The notes under the pieces are model-generated. The model saw nothing but the letters and a program-made list of their open reading frames with translations, was not told where the DNA came from and searched no databases. From contig OZ024851.1 of NCBI GenBank assembly GCA_964017145.1, forward strand, positions 806,001 through 870,000: a stretch of DNA of 64,000 nt. Reading direction: 5' to 3'. Below, piece after piece: positions 22,982 through 33,046 of the stretch. Both the position numbers and the translations under genes were made by a program. This DNA is from Agrocybe praecox. Its lineage: Eukaryota; Basidiomycota; Agaricomycetes; Agaricales; Agrocybaceae. The first letter of the stretch is position 1; the number at the start of each line of letters is the position of its first letter.

Positions 22982-23966
22982 AATAAATCTACGACGCGAT
23001 GAAAAAGACGCTTAGCATGAGTCGATGGGTTGACCAGAGGAAAAGAAAGGAACTCACTTCTACTGCGGTTTGAAGTCTTGAAAGAGGTGGTTTGTCTACT
23101 CCATCGAAATCCAGCGAGACATTTTATACCTGGCGAGGTCCCTGCGACACCGCCAGATACAGAGTTGGAAGCCAAACAGCGCATAAGCTGCGGCGATTTC
23201 GCCATACGATAGTGTCATTCGACATGACCACAACAGCCTCTGGGCGTAATCCCGGAAATGAGAATTGCAAGGAACGTTCGCTAAGAATGCACAAGGCTGT
23301 TATCAGATCATGATCAACCGTTGGGTCATCGTCAGACCTGCATTGCAGATGAGTTCATCTATTCTTTTTAAGGATCGTGTCATGTCGCAATTGGAGGCAG
23401 GGATTATGTCCGAAGCAAGCAGACGTGTTACGCTTCAGGTCTACCTGGCCCGATTCCAGAGATAGCTTGACGTGGAAGAAGTAGCTTTCAATCGATTAAT
23501 AGCGCGAAGTTGCTAGGTCGAAGATAGATCTGATCCGAATTTGGATATACATAGACAGGACACAGCGTCGAGGTGCAGCTTATAGGAGTGGTAGTTGAGA
23601 AAAGTTGCCCGTTATTCTGCTTTAGTATTCGTTACCCGTGATTACATCCCGCCCATGCTAGTGGGCTTATCCGTGTATTGATGCGTAAATGATATCGTAG
23701 CTCACGTCCTTAGGAAAGTTCGGAAGTGGTACGGAATTGAGATAGATGTGATAGATATAGTAGTGTCAAAGGCCAGCCTGCATGGCTGAATAGGTAGATA
23801 ACCTCATGGTGATGGAAGATGGATGAACAAAGGAAACCATTGTCCTGAAAATTCGGACAGGCAAATACTGGCGTCTCGTGATCAGCTAGTTGATAATATC
23901 GTTTTCATCTTGAAGAGGTCGGACAGTTCGCGATCGATGTATGACATTGAAACTTGAAATGATAAT
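22982..23966. other. intergenic, no gene recognised
   Basis: Apart from the promoter and likely leader intron of the small basic protein gene, I see only unsupported short frames and the 3' end of the hydrolase gene. Confidence 0.4.
23122..23128 (-). promoter_or_regulatory. TATA box of the small basic protein gene
   Basis: TATAAAA on the minus strand in a suitable position for the gene starting at 22981. Confidence 0.45.
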
Positions 23967-25256
23967 TCAGCTAATAAGGTTATGACTTGATCTATGGCCT
24001 TCCGCTACCCGTTGTTCAAAAGCAACAAGATGTTGCGCAACTTTTTCAACGACATCGCGTTTGACCAAACCGCCTTTCCATTCCCTGACTCTTTTTGTCC
24101 AGAAAATACCATTATCTACGCCCTCGTCCTCAGACGAATACCAACAGCCTGCGAGCCCCGCGTAGATGGCGCCAACCGTATCGGCATCGCTCCCGAGGTT
24201 GACTGCCATGAGCGCGCCGTCTTCGAACGTACTTGTCGCAAAGAAGCAATAAAAGGCTGCGACGGCTGAATGGAGCACGTATCCAGAAGAGGGCAATTTG
24301 CTTGAAGATGGTACATAGTACGAGAACTGCATGTCGATAATTTTAGATCCTTGTGTCTTGCCGATAAGTTGGAGAAGAGGGTGATGCCGGAAGAACCAAT
24401 CTTCGCGTTCGACCTGGTCCCTTGGTGCCGGCGGAACGTTGGTCGGCATCGCAAGAGCATTGCGCAGTTTGCTGTGAGTATATGGGAAGTTGGCTATATA
24501 TTCCAATAAGTCCAACTTCGAGAATGCTTCTTGATGACTTCTCGTCGTTTTCTGCAGAATCAGCGAGATGACGCCGATCCACATTTCGCAAACCTCGAGA
24601 CAGAGGGGGCTCGGATGCGTGGTTAGGCTACTTCGCCTAGCAAAAGCACGGGCTTGTTCTTCGTCTTGCCAATACGCAAGTCCAACGGGTAAAATTCGCA
24701 TGAGACTCCCATTTCCGGAATAGCTTTCATCAGAAAGTTCATTCTTGATGCGAAGGAGTATTTCATGTGGCAGCCTACGGCGTTCCTCCTTGAAGAAGCA
24801 TAACGCTGCGTTAATGGTTGTTCCAACGTCGAAACAGCTATCAACAGCCGAGAGGTACCCCTTCTCTTCCCACTGCGTATAGAGTGTCAACTGATGTATT
24901 TCGTCAAATCCCCCCTTCTCTTTGCTTCCCTTCAAGGAACTATTCCACTGCGAGCCTTGTTCTTTCTCCGGGAAGGTCGAAAGAGACTCTGCAAGGCAGA
25001 GCATCATGCTCGTATCGTCCGTCCAGACTCCTGATGGAAGGCCAAAATTATCGTTTGGTATCATCTCAGAGAGAAATGGGAACGAGAAGCGAGCTTGGAA
25101 CTCGGCTGGACCGCCGAGCGCGTCGACTAGAGCTGTAGAGAGCATCGATAATTCGATCTTCGTAGATATGGTAGCAAAAATGGATAACTGAGATGCGAGG
25201 GAAGAGCGAGGCATCGTAACTGAATGGGACATGATCTTTTCCTTCCTTGAATTCAT
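23967..25256 (-). CDS. ADP-ribosylglycohydrolase family protein (DraG/ARH fold)
   Basis: Intronless, 429 aa if the ATG at 25256 is used; ATGs at 25232 and 25214 are equally possible because the conserved part begins just after (LSTALVDALGG). Key family elements are visible: GVWTDDTSMMLCLAESL, the first metal-binding Asp/Thr group; NGSLMRILPVGLAYW; and NLGSDADTVGAIYAGLAG, the second Asp group that completes the two-metal site. These enzymes remove ADP-ribose from proteins or small molecules, or act on related substrates such as O-acetyl-ADP-ribose. The family's acidic metal ligands appear intact, so activity is likely. Substrate and location are unknown: no signal peptide or transit sequence is evident. 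The frame stays open upstream to 25373, but without an ATG there. Confidence 0.88.
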   Translation of the reverse strand: MNSRKEKIMSHSVTMPRSSLASQLSIFATISTKIELSMLSTALVDALGGPAEFQARFSFPFLSEMIPNDNFGLPSGVWTDDTSMMLCLAESLSTFPEKEQGSQWNSSLKGSKEKGGFDEIHQLTLYTQWEEKGYLSAVDSCFDVGTTINAALCFFKEERRRLPHEILLRIKNELSDESYSGNGSLMRILPVGLAYWQDEEQARAFARRSSLTTHPSPLCLEVCEMWIGVISLILQKTTRSHQEAFSKLDLLEYIANFPYTHSKLRNALAMPTNVPPAPRDQVEREDWFFRHHPLLQLIGKTQGSKIIDMQFSYYVPSSSKLPSSGYVLHSAVAAFYCFFATSTFEDGALMAVNLGSDADTVGAIYAGLAGCWYSSEDEGVDNGIFWTKRVREWKGGLVKRDVVEKVAQHLVAFEQRVAEGHRSSHNLIS

Positions 25257-27493
25257 GACCCAGCTATATACTGACGTCCAAGCGATTGCTGTGTCAATTT
25301 CGGGCAAGGGTAGATGTATGAGTCCGCTGTCCGCAAGCTGTCCGCATCCAATGATATAATTAAAGGTGCCCAAGTCGCAGTGACCTGTCAGATTGCTGCG
25401 CGTGTGGTGGCAAAGCTATGTAGGCAGCCTTCGCAGTAATGTCCGTTATCCAGCAGCAAAGTAGATACCCGAAAGGAGGGTTCAAAAAGCGTCAATTTTT
25501 CTCCGGGTTATCGCCTGATTGACCTGACGCTTTTTAATATCGTTGCCCTGTTGGCAGAGTTCAGAGCAACATTTATGCGGGTTTGGGCAGTAAGTAGTGA
25601 CCGGCCTGCGTAGAAGTACCACGTAATAATAATATGAATGTCACTTTGCTTGGTTTGAATGAAGATGCCACACATGTGCAAAGATAGCCAAGCTCTCCTG
25701 AAAAAAGTTCAAAAGGCTGACAAAAGCTTTGCCAAGTAAGCCCAAGTTCCAACAGAGTTACCGACTGTATTCTATCTGCACGGCCTCGATATGTTACTAG
25801 CTCGTGAGTTTTCCTTTCTTTTGCGGTGTTAACACACGCCATATGATGAATTCATGTCAAATGAATTCTCGCGAATGCCGTTTCTTCAAGAAACGTTGCG
25901 CAATGTGCTTTTGAATAATCCTAGTTATCCTGATGTTTCAACTTCTCGGTCGACATCTGTAAAAGAGTTCTTGCTCACAAATTGTTCTTTAGGTATTCTT
26001 GAGGTTTCATCGACATCGATAATTTCGTCGATACAGGCCTTATAATGTTTTTGACCCATTTCAAATTTGTATGTATTTCTTGTGAATGAATGATGTTGAA
26101 GCTTGAAGTCTTTTGTCGGAATTATCGTTAGAGATATGTCGTTATGATGAAAACTCTAATCTACCTAGGCCAACCCTCCAGTGACGCGAGTAATTTGTTC
26201 TGGAATCCAATTGTTGTCATCTCCAGCCGTCCCTGTGCAACGTTCTAGATTGTACCAACCTCCCGAGAGGAATGAGAGCCCCATCCTATTCTCGACCGCG
26301 TCTGACTTGTCCAGGTTCTTATTGATCACTTTCGACGTCGCCGAGAGACTGCGAAAGATGCGTGTGGATACGAAGGCGGTCTGACAGGCCCTAAACAAAC
26401 CATGTGTTCGCATCCTTGTTCAACACGATGGAAAGCGAGTACATACAACGTGGGAATTTATGGAAACACTTTTCAGAGGCAATTTGCCTCAAAATCACAG
26501 ATGCCCGGGCCCCAGACTTTGTTGAGTTTGCTACGTTATTGAACGTACGCCCACCGCGAAAAAATAAGCAGCTTAGTCACCACCTAGGATGACGAAGCGA
26601 TAAGATTTGTTTGTCAGTCAGATCTTTTTCGTGAAGGGTATATATGTATAGTTTATTCCGTGAGATGAAAAATGTTTTATTAAAATATGTAAAGCCCATA
26701 AATCCGTGTGACAGGATAAATGGGAGGTTGCGGAAGTCTGGGCGGAGGCGTGCTGAGAAAGCGCGTCTGAGAGACCACGTGAGTGATCGAAGACGCGTCC
26801 CAAATGACTCGACTCAAAAGAGAGCGCGTCGTTGGGAGCCATCCGCCAAGACTTGAATGTTTGGGATGCCCCAGGCGAACCGGTGCGGCTGCCCAGTGGC
26901 TGTACCAAACACTGAAGAGGAGAGGTGGGTGGGAGCGAAAAAAGGTCCCGAGAATGGTGAAAAAGCAGAAATTGCGAGTTGGAACTTTTTTCGCACTCGA
27001 GGAGCAGGAGAGAGCGACGAGACGGAAGAAATCTCAAAATTAGATAATGTTACTATATTGAGAATATTGAGGCGTTAATAAGGATCCAAGGAGAGGCTTA
27101 GAAAGGACGAGTCCGATCTTCCTTCCTGGTCATCTTATCCTAAGATAAGAGGCCCTTCGGGCCCCTTATCGCGGAACTCGCGAGCCTTCCTCCGCCTTTA
27201 CATTTTTATATAAATATTATGTAATTTTACAAAATTACGCAGACACGTGCGGCTCCGCTTTTGGACAGTTTTCGGCATCACCCCTCCCCAGACCAGACTG
27301 AATTACCTTTCAGTTATTACAATCCCTGCAATATCCTTGTCTTGCTTTCACAAGGACTCGCCAACGAGGAACTGCTACTCACGGGCGAGGATAAGAGCCA
27401 TCTGGTGTCATATAAACTGGAAATAACGGGCACCAGGAAGCAAGTGGAACGAAAACCTGACAACGACACTTCGGCGAACAAGTTATCTCCAGG
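25257..27493. other. intergenic with a short SDR-like relic
   Basis: About 2.2 kb. The only recognisable coding remnant is at 26165-26235. A GC-rich, purine-rich tract (26700-27080) and a short near-palindrome around 27130-27170 (cttatcctaagataag and aggcccttcgggcccct) precede the Ser-rich gene and may belong to its promoter or leader. Other frames lack support. Confidence 0.4.
26165..26235 (-). pseudogene. C-terminal relic of an SDR gene
   Basis: The minus-strand frame ends GDDNNWIPEQITRVTGGLA followed by TAG at 26165-26167. This matches the usual SDR C-terminus and resembles the end of the SDR at 4831-5610. Upstream sequence in this frame shows no other SDR motif, so it appears to be a decayed fragment. 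Confidence 0.4.
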
Positions 27494-29650
27494 ATGTCTA
27501 AACCGCCGTCGAGATCGACAACTCCAGCGGGAACTTTGAGGGGCTCGGTATATGACAAGGTAATTGAATAATTTCATGGTATCATGAGTGAGACTGACTA
27601 TGGTAACAAGACGCGTTATGGCATAATACCTACCCCTTCTTCGCCGACGGAAATGTCACCAGAAATGACACAATCAATGTCGAACTCCCCCACGAACTCG
27701 TCAATCTCACCACCAGAATCATCAGAACCAACAACACCACCGCCAGTGGGTCGAAGACGGAATCAGTACCCGGAGCTTGGCCGGGTTCCTCTCCATCGCA
27801 GGGGTACTTCCAAGACCTACGAGCGGTTGGAGGATCTATTGAGGGAGGCTGGGTACAAGGAGACTCGTATTTTCACACCAGAGACTGAACGTTTGGATGG
27901 GAGAGATTACTCTGAAGAGTCTGGGAATAGCGGCGAGGACAACAGATCAAGCGTCGTCAAGGACGGAATGGATGCTGTCGTCGGTTTCTTTGCTGGCCTG
28001 TTGCCCAGTGCAGCTGCGAGCAAGAGCAGTTTGCATGCATCGACAGAATACTCCACTTCACCAAGAGAGTACTCCCCGCTGCCCTCGCCTCTCACACAGA
28101 AACACACGCTAAGACAGCGGAGCGTAGATTTGACGGAGCCACCGACGCCTACGAACATGACCTCCTCACTGGACAGCCTGGGAGATCCAACACCCAAGGC
28201 CAGTCGTCAAATTTCCCGGTATCAGCCCCAATCATCAAGCATGGTTACATCGTCCCGCAACGCATCTTTGTCTCGCACCGTGCAGAAACAGCCTTCTCGA
28301 AGTACGATCCATCACCATCACCATCACCTTGCATCTGGCGGCGCCGGCAACAGCAATGAAGGAATAATTTCGCCACGTCCATCCAGAGCAGGTGCCTACC
28401 TTCGTCATATGGCTTCTACACAGAGTATGCCGGGCAGACCCAATTCGACACCGGTCCATCTATTTAACAACCGGCCTGCGTTACGCCTAAATGACGAGGA
28501 TTCCGATTTACTTGGGCCAAGGAGAGGAAACGGCGAGGGCGAAGGTTCCGATGAGCCCCCTTTACCTCCAACGTGGTTGGAAACTGTGGCTCGTGCAGTG
28601 CTTTTTGGTGGCACTGGTGCATATATCGGTGGTCCTTCTCATCCCAACGCAACATCCCATGATCTACCTCGATCATCTACTCATGTTTATAGTTCCGGTT
28701 CATTGCGGCAAGGGAAGAGTCAAGTACTAAGATCGACTCGTAGCTCGCTGTCTCAGGTATCATCGGCTAGACGGCCGAAGAATTCTCACCATCCGCAAAG
28801 TCTTCTCAAGACGGCGCCTACCGGCCTTTCAGACCAAACGAACAAAGTTGCTTCGAACGTCAACGGATTTTTGGTGCCACCTCCATTATTATCCAAGATA
28901 GAAAGGGGACGTGCGGGAATGAGCCAAGGTGAAGTGTCCATGACACGAGTCGTATGCCGGAGCGCACCTGGAAGCCGTTCTAATTCTATTGTTCGGGGAG
29001 CTGGTGGCGAAGAAGGTAAAGGATGGAAGCCTAAACAAGAAAGGGGCAGGAGGCACGCGAAAAAGAAAAGCGACCAAGATCGTTTGCCAAGTCTTTCCAG
29101 AACGCGAACCGAAGGGGATGTATGGTCATCATCGACGACGAAATCTAAGCCGCTGAATTCTTGGGGAGGTGAAGCCTATTCTGATGGGGAATTCGATCAA
29201 GATATGAATACGCTGAGTTCCGATGACGACGACGACGGGGAACTTAACCTAGCCCGAATACTCGTCCCTCCAAAGAGACAGAATTCTATCAAGAGCCTCA
29301 GAAAACACCTAGCCGTTGATTCTCCTATATCTGGTGCCACAGGCGCGCATGGAACGCTGAAGCACATCGCGTACGCTAGCGCTAGTCGAGGCATAAATGT
29401 TGTCAGCGCGGCAACCCCAGGTGTACTGAAGCGGAAGCCTACCATAACAGAAGACGAGTGGGATGGCGAAAATCCAGAGGAATGGGGTGCTGGTTGGGTC
29501 AGGAGGGACCAAACGACTAGGATGATCAATGACGACGGCGATGCTGACTCGTTTATTGGGATCCTCGGCGAGAGCAGGGGACTTGGAGGCAGGCACGGGG
29601 ACTCCAGCAAGGGACGATCCATGTTCAGCAGTCCTTGGAAGGGATCGTGA
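27494..29650 (+). CDS. Ser/Pro-rich protein of unknown function
   Basis: Best model: exons 27494-27559 and 27611-29650 (701 aa). The first ATG gives SKPPSRSTTPAGTLRGSVYDK, then a 51-nt intron (GTAATT..AAG, branch site CTGAC) whose removal is needed because the unspliced first frame reaches TAA. An ATG inside that intron (27584) could start a 688-aa form. Most of the protein is disordered, rich in Ser, Thr and Pro with many SP/TP sites. A helical segment (YERLEDLLREAGYKETRIF) and two hydrophobic stretches (DAVVGFFAGLLPSAAA; WLETVARAVLFGGTGAYIGG) are the likely conserved parts. It has a natural run of six histidines near position 28306 and an acidic DDDDDGE stretch. I recognise no named domain. 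The arrangement suggests a phosphorylated scaffold or regulator (inference). Confidence 0.8.
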
Positions 29651-31143
29651 CAGGACTCCCCGCTTTCCGATTCCAACTCATTCTCTTTTGAACCCCTCCT
29701 TGCGCCACCTACCCGTCTCTACGATTTTATTTTTTGCAACTTACCTCGGTTCATACTCTCGGCACTTTACTGCTCTTCATTTTTTTCGACACCGGGAACA
29801 ATATCAACAAAGGAGCGAAACAGCACAAAACAATAATTGTATCTTTATTTACGACCTCGAATATCTTCTCGCCCTTGCCATTCGCATCCCTTCACGACAC
29901 ATTCACGACCCAATTACAACCTACGCATCGCATCCGAATCCTCCGTACCAATACGCGAAAAAAAAAGCAAGTAATATGCTATGATATCATTTTAATTTCG
30001 TTTTTCTTTATTTCGCATCACCAATTCGTCTTCATCTTTCTAATACCCTTTTCAAACTCAATCATCTCAATCGCATTCTCCTTATATCTGAAATAATTTC
30101 ATATATACCTTACGTTTATATTTCTCTTTTTCTTTATATATCACTATCCGCGCTCATTATTCGACACCCGGCATTCGTATTCATCGATTCAATCATAACA
30201 TCGTCTCCCCACACCGTACCGTATCGTACTCAAAATATCGTCCCTTGATTTAGAATATGGCACTACAATCCCCTGTTCTCGTCGTTGTATTTTTGACCCG
30301 CCTCTCTTACGCATCTCTTCTCTTCTCTCGTAATTTTTTACATATATTTCGTAAAGACACAAATCTATGGCCTTTAGCTTTTTGTTTTCCCGTTTTCCTG
30401 GTTTTTTTCTCTGGGGCTGGATGTTTTGCGTCAATACGTATATAGACATCCATTTATAAATGCTAAATGTTACTCAATGAAAAATAATACTGGGTAGCAT
30501 GGAATCTCAACCTTCTTCAAGCTTCAGGCCCTCAGGCTTCAGTGCTCAGTGCTCAGCTTTCATGCCGTAGGCGTCTATTCTAAAAATAGTGTTATTGGTT
30601 GCTCTAAATCCGGATGCGATAACAATCAACTTGGCATGGGACTTGATTAATATTGCGAGACGAACTCTAAGGACATGGGAAGATATTGTACAGTGCTACA
30701 GTCCACGGGCTACCTTGGCTCGTTTTATGGTTACTTTAATCAACATCTCAGTCTACCGTCCCCTGCCGTCCAATTATCATACAGTCCTGATAGAAAATCC
30801 TGTCGTTAAGTGACGAGGTCAAACACATAGATATATGGGTCGAATATCACCCTTATTTTCATTTCGTACATATGTTTCTCATAATACAAATGAGGTCATG
30901 ATGGTGTAATACAGCGGATTGCCCATTTACATACAGGTCAGCGTGTTGATGGTGTATAATATTGTATAATATAATGATCCTTCTCTGTCATTAAGGTCGA
31001 CGAGTATGGATATTAATTGCTGCCTAAGGATTCAGGTGAGCTGAGGTGTAGGCGTTCATACTCAGATGAAAACATACTACTGACCATTCGAAATCGACAA
31101 GATAAGCAATAATTTCCGCTGGGTATGGTTGGGCTAGTAGAAC
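29651..31143. other. pyrimidine-rich 3' flank, no gene recognised
   Basis: From 29650 to about 30430 the plus strand is strongly C/T-rich, with long runs such as cttcatctttctaat and tttctctttttctttat. This may be a long 3'-UTR of the Ser/Pro-rich gene. The remainder is AT-rich with nothing recognised. Confidence 0.4.
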
Positions 31144-31242
31144 CTAGGCCACAACGCAATAGGCGTTGCCGTTGCTTCCACCATCCTCCTGGTTGGTGGG
31201 GATATCAGAGGTGGAGGTAGAGATGGTGATGAAAGAATCCAT
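31144..31242 (-). CDS. lipopeptide mating-pheromone precursor
   Basis: 32 aa, intronless. The product begins MDSF and ends with the CaaX box CVVA immediately before TAG (31144-31146). MDSF-type starts and YCVVA-type ends are typical of basidiomycete pheromone precursors. In the family, Cys is farnesylated, the last three residues are removed, the end is methylated, and an N-terminal cut after a charged pair releases a peptide of about 9-14 residues. Here Glu-Asp lies 10-11 residues before the Cys and is the likely cut region. A TATA box lies about 91-96 bases upstream. The mature peptide is a ligand for a Ste3-type receptor. I found no receptor gene in this window, so it is either part of a B mating-type locus lying outside or a solitary pheromone gene. 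Confidence 0.85.
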   Translation of the reverse strand: MDSFITISTSTSDIPTNQEDGGSNGNAYCVVA

Positions 31243-33046
31243 TGAGTGTTTGGTGAGGTTGGTTGGATTCGTGTGTTTGGTTTGCAGTTGCAGTGAAGCG
31301 ACTGAGAAATTTCAGTGGTCGTAGGCAACGCCTTTATACGCTTTTCTGTGTATTAGCTAGGACCTGATTTCTAAATATGGTTCTTCATGTTTTCAATTGT
31401 TAGAATGAATTAGAGAGTGAGACGAGTCAGAAATGCAAGCCAATACGTGGTCCTGGACAATTGATGTGCGACGACAACCCGATATACCAGCGGAAGTAAA
31501 CCATAAACTCTTGAGTCCAAGGGAACCCGAAGCTCTCCAAAAGTGAGGGATCGTCCGAATGTGGGAAAGCTTCGATCTAGCTCGGACATAGGTATGTAGC
31601 ATGTAAAGCTTAAATTTTGGTCTGTACCGACACCCGAGAGCTACGCAAACCATGAGGTCAACTATCTTTTTGTCTCCTTGGTGAAACAGGCGGGTGATAT
31701 GAGTTATGGGGAAAAGACCCGTGCCCTCTGAACTTTTTATGCATTTGGGGTTTTGCTGTTATTGTGGAGTTTTATACTACTGAAAGGTCCATGCACATGA
31801 GATCGGATTGACCTCGACAATAATGACGTCCGCCGATCACGACAATAGTGTATAGACCCTCGAGGCACATGCATCAGCAACTTCACAATTTACTTGTCCG
31901 CTTTTTTGGGTTTTTGAACTTGCGGCAAGTAAGAAAGCGTGAAAGCGAGAAAAAGCTACGGAGGGAATACGTATTGTACTAAAAATAGTTAATCCGACAG
32001 AAATTCGTGGCAGTGATGGTCGATATACGGATTGACGAAGTAATTCTGAAACTCGTCCAGTGCATTGAAGTAGGAAATGTGGTCAGGGAGGAATCCTACG
32101 CCATATACGGCTGAGGTTATAGACGAGGAATACCAGTTGAATACCAGGCTAACCTTTCGTTCATGGACCATAACCGTGCCGTTCTATTCGATTTTCCTAG
32201 TCCCGTCAAGGCTTGCCCCAGCAATACTGCATAAATTACTAATATACATTATAGTAGCTACTGTTCCTCACTTTTGATTACTTTTTCTCGCTTTTTTTGA
32301 CTTTCTTGGAGCTCAGAAAGCACCCGCTTTTTCGAAAATTGGACCTGGACTGTTCAACTTTTTGCTTTGGCGCTTTTTTACGCTTTTTTACGCTTGCACA
32401 AGTCACTATAAGTAAATTGTGAAACTGCTGATGTGACTGACCATCAAATAAGAAAGAGCCTCTGATTTCAGGCTCTTGCCCTTGGACGAGTCACATATCG
32501 ATCTATTAACGACAGACTTATGGCCCCACAAAAAATGTTTCCGGGGTACAACTTCTGCTACGGACTTGAGCCTCATCGATAAAAGGTGGCACAGGTTGTA
32601 CAGGAGGTCCATAGATAGTTATTTTGGCCAGTAGCTATTATATTATTTCAAATTGCCTACATACCACCTTGGAAGTATCAGGTCTAGATATTGTCATCCC
32701 ATCGTCTACGATACATAGAGCATCAAAGTGGGGTGCACTTATAGAGCATATTTTTGTGTACGATAGAAGCGTTTCTTTTGAACCTTGACCCTCAGGTTTT
32801 TCGGTGTACTTTATCAAATTTATGGCTTGGGATTTTTCGAGTTAAATATTCACCGAAGCGCCAGAGTTAAAGGGTCTGCAAATATTATGACTGGAGTGGT
32901 CATGCTCTATTTTAAGATTCTGGACCAATAATGACGTAAGAGAGACGCGTCTTTCCATGTGACGTGACACAACGCGTTTGTGTTCTTCTTCTGTTGGTCA
33001 CGAAGTTGATGTCGTCACAAGCGAATCTTGGTTTGATTTTGTTAGG
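31243..33046. other. intergenic, promoter side of pheromone and RING/RRM genes
   Basis: I looked here on both strands for further short CaaX-ending frames and for a seven-helix receptor and found none. A short direct repeat of cgcttttttacgcttttttacgctt lies at about 32369-32394. The open frames at 31393-31653 and 31989-32171 have no support. Confidence 0.4.
31333..31338 (-). promoter_or_regulatory. TATA box of the pheromone gene
   Basis: TATAAA on the minus strand, within GCGTATAAAGGCG, about 91-96 bases upstream of the ATG. Confidence 0.65.

Noticed and set aside
29197..29676. 159-codon minus-strand frame opposite the Ser/Pro-rich gene
   Set aside because: It is the antisense shadow of a Ser-rich coding exon with biased composition; no domain and no splice support.
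30257..30445. Hydrophobic 62-codon frame near the pheromone gene, considered as part of a Ste3 receptor
   Set aside because: It lies in a T-rich noncoding flank; no seven-helix pattern and no splice partners.
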